Source of the DNA: Pardosa pseudoannulata
Taxonomy: Eukaryota; Arthropoda; Arachnida; Araneae; Lycosidae
Assembly (NCBI GenBank): GCA_032207245.1
Contig: CM063503.1
Span: 64,573,566-64,637,565 of the forward strand
DNA: 64,000 nucleotides
Reading direction: 5' to 3'
The position numbers and the translations under genes were made by a program. Below are positions 11,813 to 24,732 of the stretch, one piece after another. The stretch's first letter is position 1. Each line of letters opens with the position of its first letter. The notes under the pieces were generated by a model. That model searched no databases. It saw only the letters and a program-made list of their open reading frames with translations, and had not been told where the DNA came from.

Positions 11813-12328
11813 CAGGGCTTCCCAAACTTTCTCCAATATTGACTCTTTAAAAGGACAATATTTTTAATTGACCCCATCAAAACTTTATAATATACAACAT
11901 AATTCCAATACTAATAATTGTGCATAAAACATGTAACGATAACAATTTGCAATTTCATAAAAACTATCTCAATATGACAGTTGTACTTCATGAATTGAAG
12001 TAATTATTTTAAAGTTCGGCCTAAAATTGCTTATCATATAGCCATAACTAACATAACAAATATTAATACATATTTTTTCCCTAAGCAATTTTACTGACTT
12101 ATAACTTTTTTAAATTGAATCTGAGGATGTCATTGATGCTTTTCTATAATACTTTTTATATTAGGTGTAAAACAAGCTAAGAATCTTATGTCACCCTGTT
12201 CTGTGTTAATTGATTTTTAGTAGTACTAAAAAAATTTATCCTCAACAGATCCTTAGAATAATACAGATACTTTAACTTCCATTGACTACCAAGGGGTCAA
12301 CCCAGTTGGCCCTTGTTGGGAATCCCTG
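11813..12328. mobile_element. hAT-type MITE, 516 bp
   Basis: The ends are CAGGGCTTCCCAAAC and GGGAATCCCTG (inverted). An exact 8-bp duplication GGCTAGAG lies at 11805-11812 and 12329-12336. Subterminal matches include TTGACTC/TTGACCC on the left and GGGTCAACCCAGTT on the right. There is no coding capacity. The CAGGGxTxCCCAA type end is common among hAT MITEs. Confidence 0.9.
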
Positions 12329-12490
12329 GGCTAGAGAATACTTTTTAAATAATATTTGCTTGACATTATGGTAACTGACCCACATGATCTGCTATCAGTG
12401 AAGATATAAGTGTAAGAACAACATGTCTTGCCTTACCCTGAAAAAGAATAAGGTCTAAGGGAATGTTCCCCTTTTTCATAACTTGTTTCA

Positions 12491-12538
12491 AAATAACAAA
12501 GATTAATCTGAGTACTCTCAGGTTAATCTTTGTTATTT
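12491..12538. repeat. Near-perfect 22-bp stem, 4-base loop hairpin
   Basis: The arms 12491-12512 and 12517-12538 are reverse complements except for one pair that would be G-U in one RNA strand, with the loop TACT. The arm starts AAATAACAAAGATTAA. It lies in kinase intron 2, about 160 bp past a hAT MITE. It could be a tiny foldback or the core of a decayed MITE; nothing shows that it is expressed. Confidence 0.75.
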
Positions 12539-12884
12539 CCAAAGTAAAATGCAAACATCACTCTTTAATAAATCTTCACTATGGTCAAGTGGGTTTTGAA
12601 AATGACTTCAGTGTCCTAGAATTAGGGAGATGAGGCTAGATATACCAATCTCATGTACATATCTGTATCTGACCAATAACCCCATATATATAATACAGGA
12701 AATATATTCATTTCATCCCTAGCTAAAATGTACATAATCAAATTAATCTAGGATAGAAATTCATAAGAACTTAAAACTAATTATTTTATAATTCTCTGAA
12801 TTAGTAATATAGAAATTATAGCATTTTATACATTATGAGCTTGATATACATCAAAGGAGCATATTGATATATACATTATACAAA

Positions 12885-12888
<4 letters not shown>

Positions 12889-12979
<91 letters not shown>

Positions 12980-12990
12980 GTATATATATA
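12889..12990. repeat. (TA)n microsatellite
   Basis: About 85 bp of uninterrupted TA dinucleotides, followed by TG-interrupted TATATG units. The poly-YI open frame over it (12864-13169) is a repeat artefact. Confidence 0.97.
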
Positions 12991-13193
12991 TGTCTCTTTA
13001 TGATATGTATGTCTCTTTATTACCTAAAATATTTCTTCCTATTTCATTATATTACACTGTTTTATGTTATATTATTTGCTTTTATTATATTCTTACTGCA
13101 CATAAAAAATATATTTTCACTAAGTTTATATTCATATATATTTTCTTCCTTTTATTTTCTCATAAATAAAAATTAAAATCCATACTTATTTTT

Positions 13194-13773
13194 CAGGGCT
13201 GTTTCTAAACTATCAGCTGTTATGTACATTCCTAAGATTGCCCCCCCCTCCCCCAGCCAAATAAAAAAGTCCAATGATTAATAAAATTTTTATTTCATAC
13301 TCATTAAGTATTTATATTGATACTTTCAAAGCCATCAAAATAATAAGTTTTGATTTAGAAAAAAGATAAATCAACCATGAATAATTTATATTTATTTTTT
13401 TTTTAAACATTAAATTATCCTGTCTTTCTCAAACTATCAAGTTCCATATCCATTGTTTTTTTTTTTTTTTTTTTTTTTTTTTGTAATGTAACCAATGCTA
13501 CTAATTGAAAATAGTCTTACAGATTTGGTTTAGAATGCTACAATCTATTGTTTTGCTACATGAGACCCAGACCTGCACAAAAATAGCCTTATATTATCAC
13601 TAAGGAAATGTATTAAGAGTATGGAGTTGGTTAATATTTCTTCTAATCTACATAATGTAAATTATAATAACTTTCATAAAATATTTAGGTGTGGTATTGC
13701 AAGAATCTGTTCATACCTGATTTTGGTCACATGCATACTTTTACATGCAGCACTCAAACTAAGAACAGCCCTG
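13194..13773. mobile_element. Probable hAT-type MITE, 580 bp
   Basis: Ends CAGGGCTGTTTCTAAACT and the inverted AAGAACAGCCCTG match over the first ten or so bases (CAGGGCTGTT). The 8-bp flanks TTATTTTT and TTATCCTA agree at five positions, so the target duplication, if real, has decayed. It contains a C-rich tract near 13239-13255 and a 22-base poly-T near 13460. No coding. Confidence 0.55.
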
Positions 13774-16700
13774 TTATCCTAGCAAAAATTTATCTTAAAA
13801 TATTAAATTTCTTTTTTATATAAGAAAAAAGTATGTTTTTTATTACTTTAACCCTACAAACCAAGCTTTTGAACAGGACATGCACTTTTAAATAAATAAA
13901 TTTAACTTTTCATGAAAATAAAAAGTATAGCTGTAAAAGTATATCATATAAAATTACTCATTTTATAAATGCAAAGGAACTTGAAAGTATATTACTGGCC
14001 TTTATATAATTATACATGTACAAGAAATTCTGATAGTGGCAAATTAAATACATCATATGCAATATAAAATTAAAAATTGGATCAAAAGTATGTATGACTT
14101 TGAAGAACTTGGTGCTAACTGTTTTCATAGCCGCAGCTCTCAGTTCCTTATTGTTTTCTTTGTTAATTGTACATCAACCTGAATTTACTTCTTATAATTT
14201 TAAGGAAATAATCTGTTGAAAATCTGAATAAATATTTTTTACAAATTCTTTATTAATAAAATGTATATCTTCATATTTCATTCTGTTATATACATTTGAA
14301 ATACTTGTCTTTTTACAAAAACATATTCATGTAGGCTTATTGTCTTGGCAATGCATATTTAGCATAGTAACCATAACCACCAAAATATTTTTACATTATA
14401 AAGAAATAAAGACTTCCCTCAATAATGTTATGGTTTATTTATTAAGTTTCTTTTCTATACTGAAAAATAGTAAACAGAATAAGTAAATAGACCAATATCC
14501 TTAAAAATGTGCTAAAATAAATTTCAATCAATGTGGAAAATGAAAATAAACCTTTATTCTTATTTTCTTGATTGTAGTGAGTAATGCTAGCAGTGATTTG
14601 TCTAGCTGGCCACATGTTTATGAGTAGAAAAGAGTCTACCTGGAAAGAAGCTAGGTTCTTTAGCTAGTTTCTCTCAAAACAGTAAGGAAAATAAACTGTA
14701 GCTTATAAAAGTAACAATAATGGAGCTTTACACTTCTTAACTAGGATGTGTTTGAGTGATAAAAAAAATTTAAGGGTTCAAACTAAACAAAAATATTTTG
14801 GTTGCAAATTTTGTAAAAATAATGGTGAATATGGTCAGTATAATAGCAGTTAAGATCTAGCAAAATCCTATGAATTACCAAAGTGTTTATTTACTGGCCC
14901 TTTTTTACTTATTGAGTTAGATTTCTGGATATAAGTTCTAAATTTATAATAGAAAGTTACTGTTCTTGCTTAAACAAGGCCTACAGAATTTTTAAAAGTC
15001 AATATCTCATTTTCTTGACTCCAGGGAGACTTTTAAAAGGTGAATCTATGAACTTATGTGTTTATGCCCTCATTTAAAAAATTATACTCAAAAAGTATAT
15101 TTTAGACGAATCTGAAACTCCCACTGATGAGGATAATATGTTTCTTGCTGATACTACCTCTAATAATTATTTTTTTAATGACCATTCACATAAATCTGCC
15201 AGTCAGACATTGGCAGTACAAGTAAATTCATATGGGATTGATTGTCAAATATGATAAAGAATAGTCAGTGCAAAGAGTTTTAAAAGAAACAGAAATCTCA
15301 ATGTCAGTCAATGACCCAAATCATCGAAAGAGACACAGAAAAGGAGGACAAAATTTAATATGATGCTGTAAACAGAAAAGGGGTCCTAAAACACAACTGG
15401 TGTCTATAAGAAATAGTTATTTTGTTTCAGAAACACATACATAGGCTGTAGAAAAATATAACTAGCCTAACCTCTTGGATAAGGTACTACTTTGATGCTA
15501 AATGATTATCTGTAAATGTAACTTGTTCTAACAAATTTTCAACTTTTATGATATTGCTTCAATTTTAACATTTGAAATCTGATAAAAATAAAAAATAGTC
15601 ATTCACTGGGTTTTTGGCTTATTTTTTTATGATCATTCATGTACATTTATTATTCCAGGTAAATTATTTCCTTCCTGAGTTTGTACTGTTACAGGTTTAT
15701 AAATTTTACTTTTGACAAATGTTATAAAATGGTCATTCATTACTCCAATCACCCTATATCTGTAAAAGAATTGATTAACCTAAAGTAATAGTCAATCCAA
15801 ATATATTGTATACTATATAAAGAAGACATTAAATAAGAAAGCCTAAATAGTTTAGGTTTAAAGGAAAAGTACAAATTTTGGCACTTTTAACATTCACTGT
15901 GATTGAGCCTTTATATTACCAAAATCAATTATCTTGACCCTTTTACTAACAAATTCCACATTAAGACAATAAAGTATAATGTCAATTACATCAAGCAATT
16001 TCATTTCAATTTATCTCTCTCCAGATAATCTCTGAATATACAGGGAAATGTGTTTCAGCATTAGTCTGAGTAAAAATCCTGCTAATGAATATGGACATGT
16101 GAAAATTTTCAGAATTTACTTTAAGTATGAAGCTCATGTCTCCTTAATTGTCATTAGTATAAAAACCATTATATTCACAGAAAAGCAAACCTTTTGTTTC
16201 CTTTAATAGATTACTGTTTTAATCATTAATCTATTAGAAATCAGAAACATTTTTTACAGCAATAAACGATAATTCAGTATAAGTGGAATGACAATTTTTG
16301 GCCTAACTATAATCTATTGTACATTTTAATACATTTTGACAATTTTTTTTTTAAATACCAGCCTTAAATACAATGAAATAAAATATTCTGATCATATATG
16401 TAGTCAAATTATCATATATTCAGTCATACATAAATTATTTCAATATGATAACTTAGAAAATGTCTTAGAAAATCTCATTTAATTTTCCAAACTTTTCTGT
16501 TTTAATACTATAATTTAGATTTCTTTGATGTATCAACTTATCTTAGAAAGAAAAATGTCAGTGATTTAAAAGATTCATTTTTTTTTTTTCAAATTTTCTC
16601 ATTGTATTAATTTATTACAATTCTTCAGATTTTTGTATTTACTAATCTGATATATTTACACTGCTCAATCTTCTTTTCAATTTAAAGTAACCAAAATATA

Positions 16701-17811
16701 ATTTCATTATATTTTTTAGTTTTTTAAGCTCACATGTTAATTACTTCAGCAGCCACAAGCTTTGAGGAAATTGCAGAATGATTACAACAGATCACATTCC
16801 GAAGTCATATACCGTAACTAATAATATATTCAAAATCTAAATGAGATACAAAGACATTCCTTGAGATGAAATGCAGATACTGAATATATCTGATTTTTTC
16901 AAAGAATCTGTATATATGTTGAACATGAGGAAATTGCAGAAAAAAATTCTCAAGCAGTAATGTTGTTAATAATTATTTCAAATAAATATTCATTTTACAA
17001 ATTTAAATTTTCAGTTGAAAATAATTAAAATCCATAAATCAAGTTTTTGATTACATAAAAAATACCACTGATATTAAATTAATTTAAATCTAGTTATGAA
17101 ATTATGTATTTAAAGGAGAAAATTCTTAAATTTATAAAATTTTCTACTCAAAATATTTAAATTTGCCCGAGAAAAGCTGCAACTTAAAGAGAAGACAAAT
17201 GAAAAAACTTACCTGGTATCTATAATAAACTCAATGTTAACATTTTATACATTTTTTATTTACACATTTTAATCAAACCCCAAACAACTTTTTTTTTCTT
17301 TTTTACCTGCTAATATGAATATCAGTATAACTACTAAATTTTTTCATATAAACTTTAGATGACAGATAAAATACAATAATCATCCCTGCCTGTTAATATC
17401 TTCACTTACAAAATTTCATATAGATAATTTAGATTATGAAAATGGGCAATCATAAAACAGCTACACAGGAACTTATAATTCAGTTAAAGAATCAGAAAAT
17501 ATCATTAATAGGCAAATGTAATACTTCTAATCAATTTTATAAATGGGTAATAAATTACTAATTAGAATTATAAACAAACTTTCTTTACATTGGATTTTAA
17601 AGAATGCATTTTGATATACAGGTGCATGTTAGGTGAAATACAGCAAAATTATCTGTATAGTTTACCTTATAAACATGTTTGCTTAAGTGAAAACTATATA
17701 AAAGGAAACATTAAAATTATTAAGTACCAACTGAGTATTTATGACTAAAATTTTGAAGATTCTAAAAACTTAGCAAATTTTAATTTGAATTTATTTAAAG
17801 TTATTGTAACT

Positions 17812-17828
17812 CCCCCCCCCCCCAAAAA

Positions 17829-17899
<71 letters not shown>
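17812..17899. repeat. Compound C12 / A22 / (TA)n repeat
   Basis: A homopolymer C run passes directly into a homopolymer A run and then a (TA)n tract of about 50 bp. This is probably a slippage hot spot, and its length is the least reliable part of the assembly here. Confidence 0.95.
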
Positions 17900-17901
<2 letters not shown>

Positions 17902-18208
17902 ATAAATAACAGTTAATCCTGAAAACCTCAGCATCATAAATATCTAACATCTACTAAGGCATTACAAAAATTTTAATACATTAAAAACACAATTTCTCAC
18001 ATAAATAACATTAATGTATTTTAAAAAGGCAATTATGTATACTGTCATTTATTTTGGATAGAAAAATATATGAAAATAAGTTAGGGATTATTAAATTTGT
18101 TTTAAAAAAATTAATTCAAGATAATAAAGTAAAATATAACTTCAGACATGACAGACATGTAAGTCATGCTTAATAAGTTTCATTTTTCCAGTTTCCCAAA
18201 CAATTTTA

Positions 18209-18328
<120 letters not shown>

Positions 18329-19283
18329 CTATACAATAAAAACATATACATGTAAATTGATAGAAAATTTAAAACTAATTTTCAGGAAAAAAATTTATTC
18401 CATATTAAGTATAAGAAACATATGGAGAAATGTTTTAAAAATCAAAATATGAATTTGGCATTATTATGAAGTATTATAAAGATATACATTTTATAATAAA
18501 AGTTAAAATATTCCAGGTAAAAAAAAAATATTGGAAACTAATCAAAGTAATCCTTTGCTCCACCCATATTTAATTTGCAAACTATAAAAGAGTATTTTGC
18601 TAAAGAAAATTTTTCTTAACTAAAACAAGTAAACTAAATGACCTAGCATAATGGTTAAAACATGATAAAATTCAAAATTCCAACAAGGAAATTGCTGACC
18701 TGAATATATTTTCATGAAATCAAAAGCAAATGGATTAAAATAACTGTACTTGCTAATTGAGAATCATATTTTTAATGACACTAAAGGAATGTGCTTAAAT
18801 AAATACATCTTAATATTTTATTCACGCTCCAATTAATATAACTATAAAATATACTATCGGTAAAAGAATCGCACGTTTTCAATACATTCACATACAGAAA
18901 TAAAATTATGAATGTATGTCGTATCAATGACGTGAAGTTAAGATTTCGAATAGGATGGTACCGGTACTAACCAGAGATACCATTGCCTAAGATACGGACA
19001 GATTTACTTCAATATTTCCCCGTTGAAATATCTGCAATTAAGAACTTAAAGTGTATTGTGAAAGATAATATACATGGTGTTTAAAATCATTCAAATCATA
19101 ACATTACAAACAACGCAATAATATATGATGAATAATAAACAATTACCGTGACAGGTATAAAAGCATTATGATACAACATAGTAAATAGCATAAGATACAC
19201 CATTAAGACTACAAGAAACCATATCACTAAAATAAAAATAATTATGATAGAATTATAAAGAAATGCTGAAAAATTTCACTTAC
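18329..19283. other. Kinase intron 1
   Basis: A 955-bp intron on the minus strand with strong donor GTAAGTG and acceptor ATTGTATAG. AT-rich with a slightly CpG-richer part around 18850-19030; no other feature seen. Confidence 0.9.
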
Positions 19284-19343
19284 TTTTAAACTATTTAAAT
19301 CTATATCATCTAGACTGCAGTTTACACTTTGTGTGACTGCCAT
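19284..19343 (-). CDS. msn: Misshapen/TNIK-type serine/threonine kinase, first coding exon (partial gene)
   Basis: Encodes the first 20 residues, MAVTQSVNCSLDDIDLNSLK, ending at donor GTAAGTG. The start codon at 19343 is chosen because SLDDIDLNSLK aligns with the short N-terminal extension of misshapen, TNIK and MAP4K4 just before DPAGIFEL. With exons 2 and 3 it gives 61 residues of the N-lobe; family members are over 1,000 residues, with an N-terminal kinase, a central linker and a C-terminal CNH domain, none of which beyond the N-lobe is in this window. Known members are cytoplasmic Ste20 kinases that feed JNK and Hippo signalling and act in cell shape and migration; that role is by family. 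The gene runs leftwards and its introns are rich in transposons. Confidence 0.94.
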
Positions 19344-19390
19344 ATCTTTTATCGCATCAAATACAACAGTGGTCTACCATTCAATTTCTA
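19344..19390 (-). other. Probable 5' UTR piece before the kinase start
   Basis: On the minus strand a pyrimidine-rich stretch ending GCTACTAG lies 47 bases before the ATG and would be a fair splice acceptor (exon from 19390). This suggests that the coding start sits in the second exon of the transcript. Inference only; transcription could also start nearby at 19.4-19.6 kb. Confidence 0.4.
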
Positions 19391-20085
19391 CTAGTAGCAA
19401 AAAAGTAGCAATGAAAAAGTGCGTCAGCTTTAATTTTATTTTTTTATTTTAAAATGCAACTTGTTACTTGGTACTAAATGAAATGACTAACATGTTTATA
19501 TAAAAGCGTCTGACACGGCTGCTTGACAAATCATCCGTACAGAAAACAACTCTTGTCAAATCACGCAGTTACAGTTATCACATGATGCTCCATCTGACTG
19601 TAATTGTCAAGTACACATTTACATATCATTAAAAATTTAAGAAATTACAGCAATTACTCCAATGATGATTACATTTTTTTACAAGTAAAGTATATCTGGA
19701 GTGTTAATGTTATGAAATATGAAATATGATGTTATGAAAAATGTATATGAAATATAAAAGATTCAGAATATAAAAAAATAATTTAAATTCGATCTTACTT
19801 ACAAAATCACATAAAAATGTATACGAATATAATGTAAGTTCATAACTTTATTATGGTATCACCTTAATTACCTAGTATTACTAAGTACCGGCTAAAGAGG
19901 TGCCTTTTAATAGATGTAACACAAGTCATCCAAGCATTTAAAGGCTCTTCTTTAAAATTATTTCCATAACTCTCATTACTCTATCAACTACACGCTGTGG
20001 GCGATGCACAAATATAATTGAGTACAAATATATACATGTGTATGTATGATTATACACTTTTAGAGAAAGAGGAGGAGAATGAACG

Positions 20086-20087
<2 letters not shown>

Positions 20088-20163
<76 letters not shown>
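20088..20163. repeat. (TA)n microsatellite
   Basis: About 75 bp of uninterrupted TA units. The poly-YI start of the open frame 20079-20462 is an artefact of this repeat. Confidence 0.97.
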
Positions 20164-20167
<4 letters not shown>

Positions 20168-20372
20168 ATTAATGAATAACTATACATTTCTTTTTCGCAT
20201 GTTTCTAACTAAAATCATTATCTGTTGGAATGTTTGTTTAGAAATAGCATTAAAAATATATAAAACAGGAGGTAGCTATCACAAGTGCTATATATTTACC
20301 AGAGATCTTTTCGCCATGGGCTCAGTTTTCGACCAAAGTGGTAGGCAGGAAGTGCAAGGTATTTCAACTTAC

Positions 20373-20500
20373 TTCTACCATGTTTACCAAGACCGTGAAC
20401 TCGCTGCCCATACACGGTTACCAGGGTGGTTATCCTTTCCCGCTCTTCTAAACGTGTGCTAATGCAAATCCACCACAAGTAATACGCACAAGGAAAAGTC
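20373..20500 (-). other. Candidate untranslated first exon / promoter patch of the kinase gene
   Basis: An island of ordinary GC content and several CpGs in AT-rich surroundings (about 20290-20500). On the minus strand it ends at a strong donor, AGAA then GTAAGT (donor at 20372). The distance to the coding start (about 1 kb) suits a 5' UTR exon. Open frames exist on both strands (68 aa minus, 127 aa plus) but match no family I know. The upstream limit is not visible. Confidence 0.35.
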
Positions 20501-20582
20501 AAATGTAAAAGAAAATTTTCTCAATCTTGAGTAGTCCATGTTTAGTTGTATATCGCTTGGATTCGTTTAGATTGTTATAATT

Positions 20583-20650
20583 AAGTTTTCCAACACGAGG
20601 GCTGATTAGACTAGGACCAACTTCTTAAAGCCGAATGGTTACGAACATTC
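20583..20650 (-). repeat. SINE 3' fragment
   Basis: Reverse-complement match to the tail of the SINE at 29035-29195: CACGAGG, CTGATTAGAC, AGGACC and TTAAAGCCGA occur in the same order as in the inverted tail of that copy. The tRNA-like head is missing. Confidence 0.5.
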
Positions 20651-20660
20651 ATGTCAACAG

Positions 20661-22320
20661 AAGTATTCAACAAGGAAAAAATACTAAAATATAAAAAATA
20701 GTACTAAAAATTATAATTTTGTGTAGTATCTTAAGCTCTTTAAATATATTTTTAAAATTAATTTACTGTAAAATTTTTCTATAGAAATACATTTATTTTT
20801 TAACAGTGAAAAAACAGTACATTGAATAAACCTTTATAAGACGGGAGCGGTTCTTTCGACCGTAAACTAATTTTAAAATATCATATGGTCCTTGTTTATT
20901 CTTCGATTTCCTGTTTATTCTCTGATTTTTCGTAATTATTCTAAAAGAATATGTAGCTAAAAAATCGTTTATTTTTAATCCTTATTTTAGAAATTATGAC
21001 TGTGTATACTTAGAAACACTGTAAATACTGAATGTGGTCGTTTTGACAGTTGAATAAATATCTCAGCCTAGGTTCTGTTTTGTTTAGTTTATGTACCATA
21101 TTTGATAGGATTTGAATGCAAGGAATATATGCATGAAAGAGAGGAAAGAGAGGGTTTGAAACACCTGCTGATCATATGAAAATCTACAAAGAGCTGAATA
21201 ATAAATATTTAATGCAAAAGAATTATTAATGTGGGGTTTTGCAAAACACCTACTGGCCATATGCAATTAGTATTTTTGTGCCTGAAAACAATTGCTTTAT
21301 GATGATATCTAATTATTTTGATACTGTTGAACTGTTATAAGAATATATTTTCGTTCATAATGTCGCGAAGAACTCTTGGTATAATTAACCTTTCGGATCA
21401 ACAAATTTTACATGTGCTACAGAAGTATTCAACTAAATCTACTTCCCGATGCTGGTTGGTAAATGATTTTTTTTAATGTTCTAGATTTAGCAGTTATCAA
21501 AACTAGGGTATATAAAGAAACTACTGACATAAAAATCATGCGTCGTTATTACATTTTGGAATTAGTTGATGAGCTCCATAAAAATGACATTTCTTGGCAG
21601 AAGTCTCCTCTTTATAATTCTGCTCCACATACATATGATAACTCCCCTATCTGACGGTGAAAATGCAAATGATTTTAAATCAATCAATGTCACAATAAAA
21701 CTATGAACATTTGTACTGATTTCAAAAGTCAGTTTGTGTTTCTGTGGTCTACAAACTACTATAGCTGAATATTTGTAGAGATAGTAATAAAGAGCAATAT
21801 ATCGTAAATCATATCATAATATTTATGTATAAAAATATATTTGTTTTTAACTAATTATGCTATGTTTTATAGATTTAAATTTATGCAATTCCAAGAAAAT
21901 ATTTTGTGCTCTATTTTGTACTTATCGTATTTTATAAACAATAGTTTAAATATAGTTGTATTTTCATAGACAAAAATATTATAAATAAATAATGAAATAA
22001 TGGTGGAAAGTTAACGAAATAAAAGTTTATTTTATAATTAAACATTTAAAAACTTTTTTCAGAAAACCAATCGTAAAAAAAATGTGGTTTGGGAACATTT
22101 AAGAACAGAGGTCGAGATGACTTTCTAGGTACACGAAAAACGCCGATGTAAAAATCAATAAAAATTGATAAATTTTATTTAATGCTGATATTTAGGAACG
22201 ATTACTAAGACCTTGAATGACTAAACTTGCATTTTGAGTGTTGGATTCACGTAATTAAAATTAGAATAATTCTTTTTCATTAAGAAAATATTTTACTCTG
22301 CATGGAATTTGTATTTTTCA
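20661..22320. other. Intergenic, with an unassigned short coding-like stretch
   Basis: Mostly featureless AT-rich DNA. From 21360 a frame starting MSRRTLGIINLSDQQILHVL runs about 38 codons. Another frame at 21463-21654 contains MRRYYILELVDEL. Together they could be a frameshifted transposon or gene remnant, but no family is recognised. Confidence 0.3.
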
Positions 22321-22324
22321 TTCA

Positions 22325-23652
22325 AAATTTGTTGATAGAATATTAACGATTGGGGAGGTGGACACATTATAAGGATGAGGAATTACAAAGGAATGAATGA
22401 GTGGAAACGTCAGGGGTAAGTGATAGCAAATGACCAAGATCGGCAAGTAAACAAGAGAGTGATTAATTTGAAACATTTATGGGACATAATGAATACAAAT
22501 GATGTAAGACATGAATACAGCTAGAATGTATACATTGCTGGACACGGTCAAACGCACCAGTGTTTTCTTTGATTCTAGTAGCTGTACAGACGAGTCTTGC
22601 AACGAGATCCGTTTCAGACTCCACAGGATCGGGATACAAGACACATTTGATCGTTCCACACAAAAAGAAATCAAAACTCGGTAAATCCAGTGAGCTTGAG
22701 GGCCGTGGAACCGGTAAACCGCGCCCAATCTATCGATGTGGGAGTGGCCTGTTAAAATACAAGTTGATACATGTTGAGTCTCACATTTGGTGGATCATCG
22801 TCAAACAAGCCGGTAAGAGCCTGCTGCAGACATATCAGATAATTCGCGCGGCTAACCTGGATGGTAAAAGGAACTGACTGATTAAGCGGTCACCGACCAA
22901 ACCCGCCCCCACATTAACTCTGAAGTGATATTGTGTCGAGTAGTGCAGCCAATCGTGGGAATTTTTTTAAGCTCACAAACGCTGATTGTGGTGACTGAAT
23001 ACGTTATCACAATTAGATGTGGCTTCATCAATGAACAACACAAAAAAATTCACATCTCGGACACTTTCTTGCAGAAACACACACGTTTAGGATGGTCATC
23101 GGGGAGGAGTAATTGATCCCTTTGGAGACCAAAGGCATGGAAGTTGGCGTTTCTTCACCTTCCCTTGCCTTCTTCTAAATGATCTATTCTCACACAAATT
23201 TGGATAAAGACGTACAAACAAACTATGCTATGGTTGATGTGTGTCTGGGAAGCGTTCTTGATAAATTCTTGTTTATTGCACTCAGTGCATGTTTGTCAGC
23301 CCACCGTTCGTATACTACTTCATCCTCTTCCCATGCTGACTACCGCTCGAAAGAGAAAATCTTCACTGTCCTATTCAGCACTTTCATGTACAGCATCAAC
23401 TTGTGGCGTACGAAGTGCATGCATCAGTAAACGAACGGTGAACTTGCAGACATGCACTTAGTGTACACCATTTGTATTCCTTATGTCCAATAAATGTTTC
23501 AAATTAATCTCTTTTGTTTCCATTCCCACCTTCAACTTTTGTTACCATTTACACCTGAAGTTTTTGAGCAATTTCTATGCAATTCTTCATTTTTATGATG
23601 TGTCCTACTTACCTTAGAAGTTTATCGAAACATTTACGGAATACCCTATAAA
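22325..23652 (-). mobile_element. mariner-family element with long terminal inverted repeats
   Basis: The left arm (about 22330-22505) and the right arm (about 23470-23650) are inverted copies; for example TTAATTTGAAACATTTAT at 22463 recurs inverted near 23500, and GGACACATTATAA recurs inverted near 23600. The right end is a typical mariner terminus (TAGGGTATTCCG in the reverse complement) beside TA. The left terminus is eroded. It carries a broken minus-strand transposase. Confidence 0.75.
22470..23120 (-). pseudogene. mariner transposase pseudogene (DUF4817-associated type)
   Basis: Minus-strand reading shows the first catalytic region (about 22970-23050), EATFNCDNVFSHHNQRL. The C-terminal region (about 22660-22720) reads SSLDLPSFDFFLCGTIKC, equivalent to the SPDLTPLDFFLWG motif that holds the last catalytic aspartate. 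After that comes VESETDLVARLV, a typical tail of this transposase group. Stops and frameshifts break the frame and the N-terminal helix-turn-helix is not recognisable. It is dead; long-TIR mariner copies of this kind are common in arthropods. Confidence 0.76.
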
Positions 23653-24420
23653 AGTAATCCCAAAATATCTTAATAAGAAGAAAACCGAATTGAAGACTGA
23701 TGATTAAGTGAGGTATTTTAAGGAATGGTGTCATAATGCTAAAAATGTTAAAATAAGGATGATATCATGGAGGTAATGTTCTTCCCTGGAAATCATTTCT
23801 AAATTTCAAAAAGGGTTTGCTGGCTGTTTCATTTTTACAATACTTACAATGTCATAAATAATCATCATCAAATTAATCATCTGTTAAAGGTTGTGTTTGA
23901 AACAAAAGAATAAATAAAGTTTGTGTTCACATTTGAAAACTTCCTGTAAATTTGAAAAAAAAAAAAGATCCCTGGAAAATCAAAAACAAGTGTTTTCCGA
24001 ACGAAATAACAAGACAGAACTGATCAACGGGTTTTAAAACCTCTCTATAACAAATCTGTCAGAAACTCAATTTGCATTAAGGATGAAGCATTTTTTTCAT
24101 TTATATATGTGTGTGTATAGATAGATAGATGGATTAATACTCATTTAAGAGTTATGAACTCCATCGAATAATTAAAAAAATAATTAATTTCTTTTCTTTA
24201 AGAGGTTTCTAATAACATTTTGATGTTAATTTCCATTATAATTAATGTGTAGCGAATAAGATAACGGGACGACACTTTTTAAATAAAACTGAATTCGTCT
24301 GCAAATGATTAAATCAAGTTTTTTTTAATACTAATGATTATGCAGTGTGGGTGAAGAAAAATTCGTAATTGTGAAACTTTTGTTTGAATGCATCTTAAAA
24401 TAATAAATATAACGAAAGTA

Positions 24421-24469
<49 letters not shown>

Positions 24470-24732
24470 CTTATGTACTACTAGCTACAAAACTAGGTTT
24501 ACTCCACAATGAGGAATTTTCACGTGTTCTAATTTTAATTTTAAACAATAGAAGACTAAAAAGTAAACAGGACAGTATCTATTTTTCTTTCATTTGGGGG
24601 CCTAATTAGTGATTTCTAATGGGTTTTATAGCGGACTTTTTAACGTCTCTCAAAAACAATACTTTTCCTCCGCCGAGTTTGTGGTATCGCATGTAATAGA
24701 AACTTTTTATTAAGTCTGACACTGAAAAATAA
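23653..24732. other. Intergenic, nothing but a microsatellite
   Basis: AT-rich DNA with a (TA)n tract at 24424-24470. No gene or mobile-element end recognised. Confidence 0.5.

Noticed and set aside
12864..13169. Open frame with a long Tyr-Ile repeat
   Set aside because: Direct translation of a (TA)n microsatellite; the same applies at 20079, 24388 and on both strands at 53925-54219.
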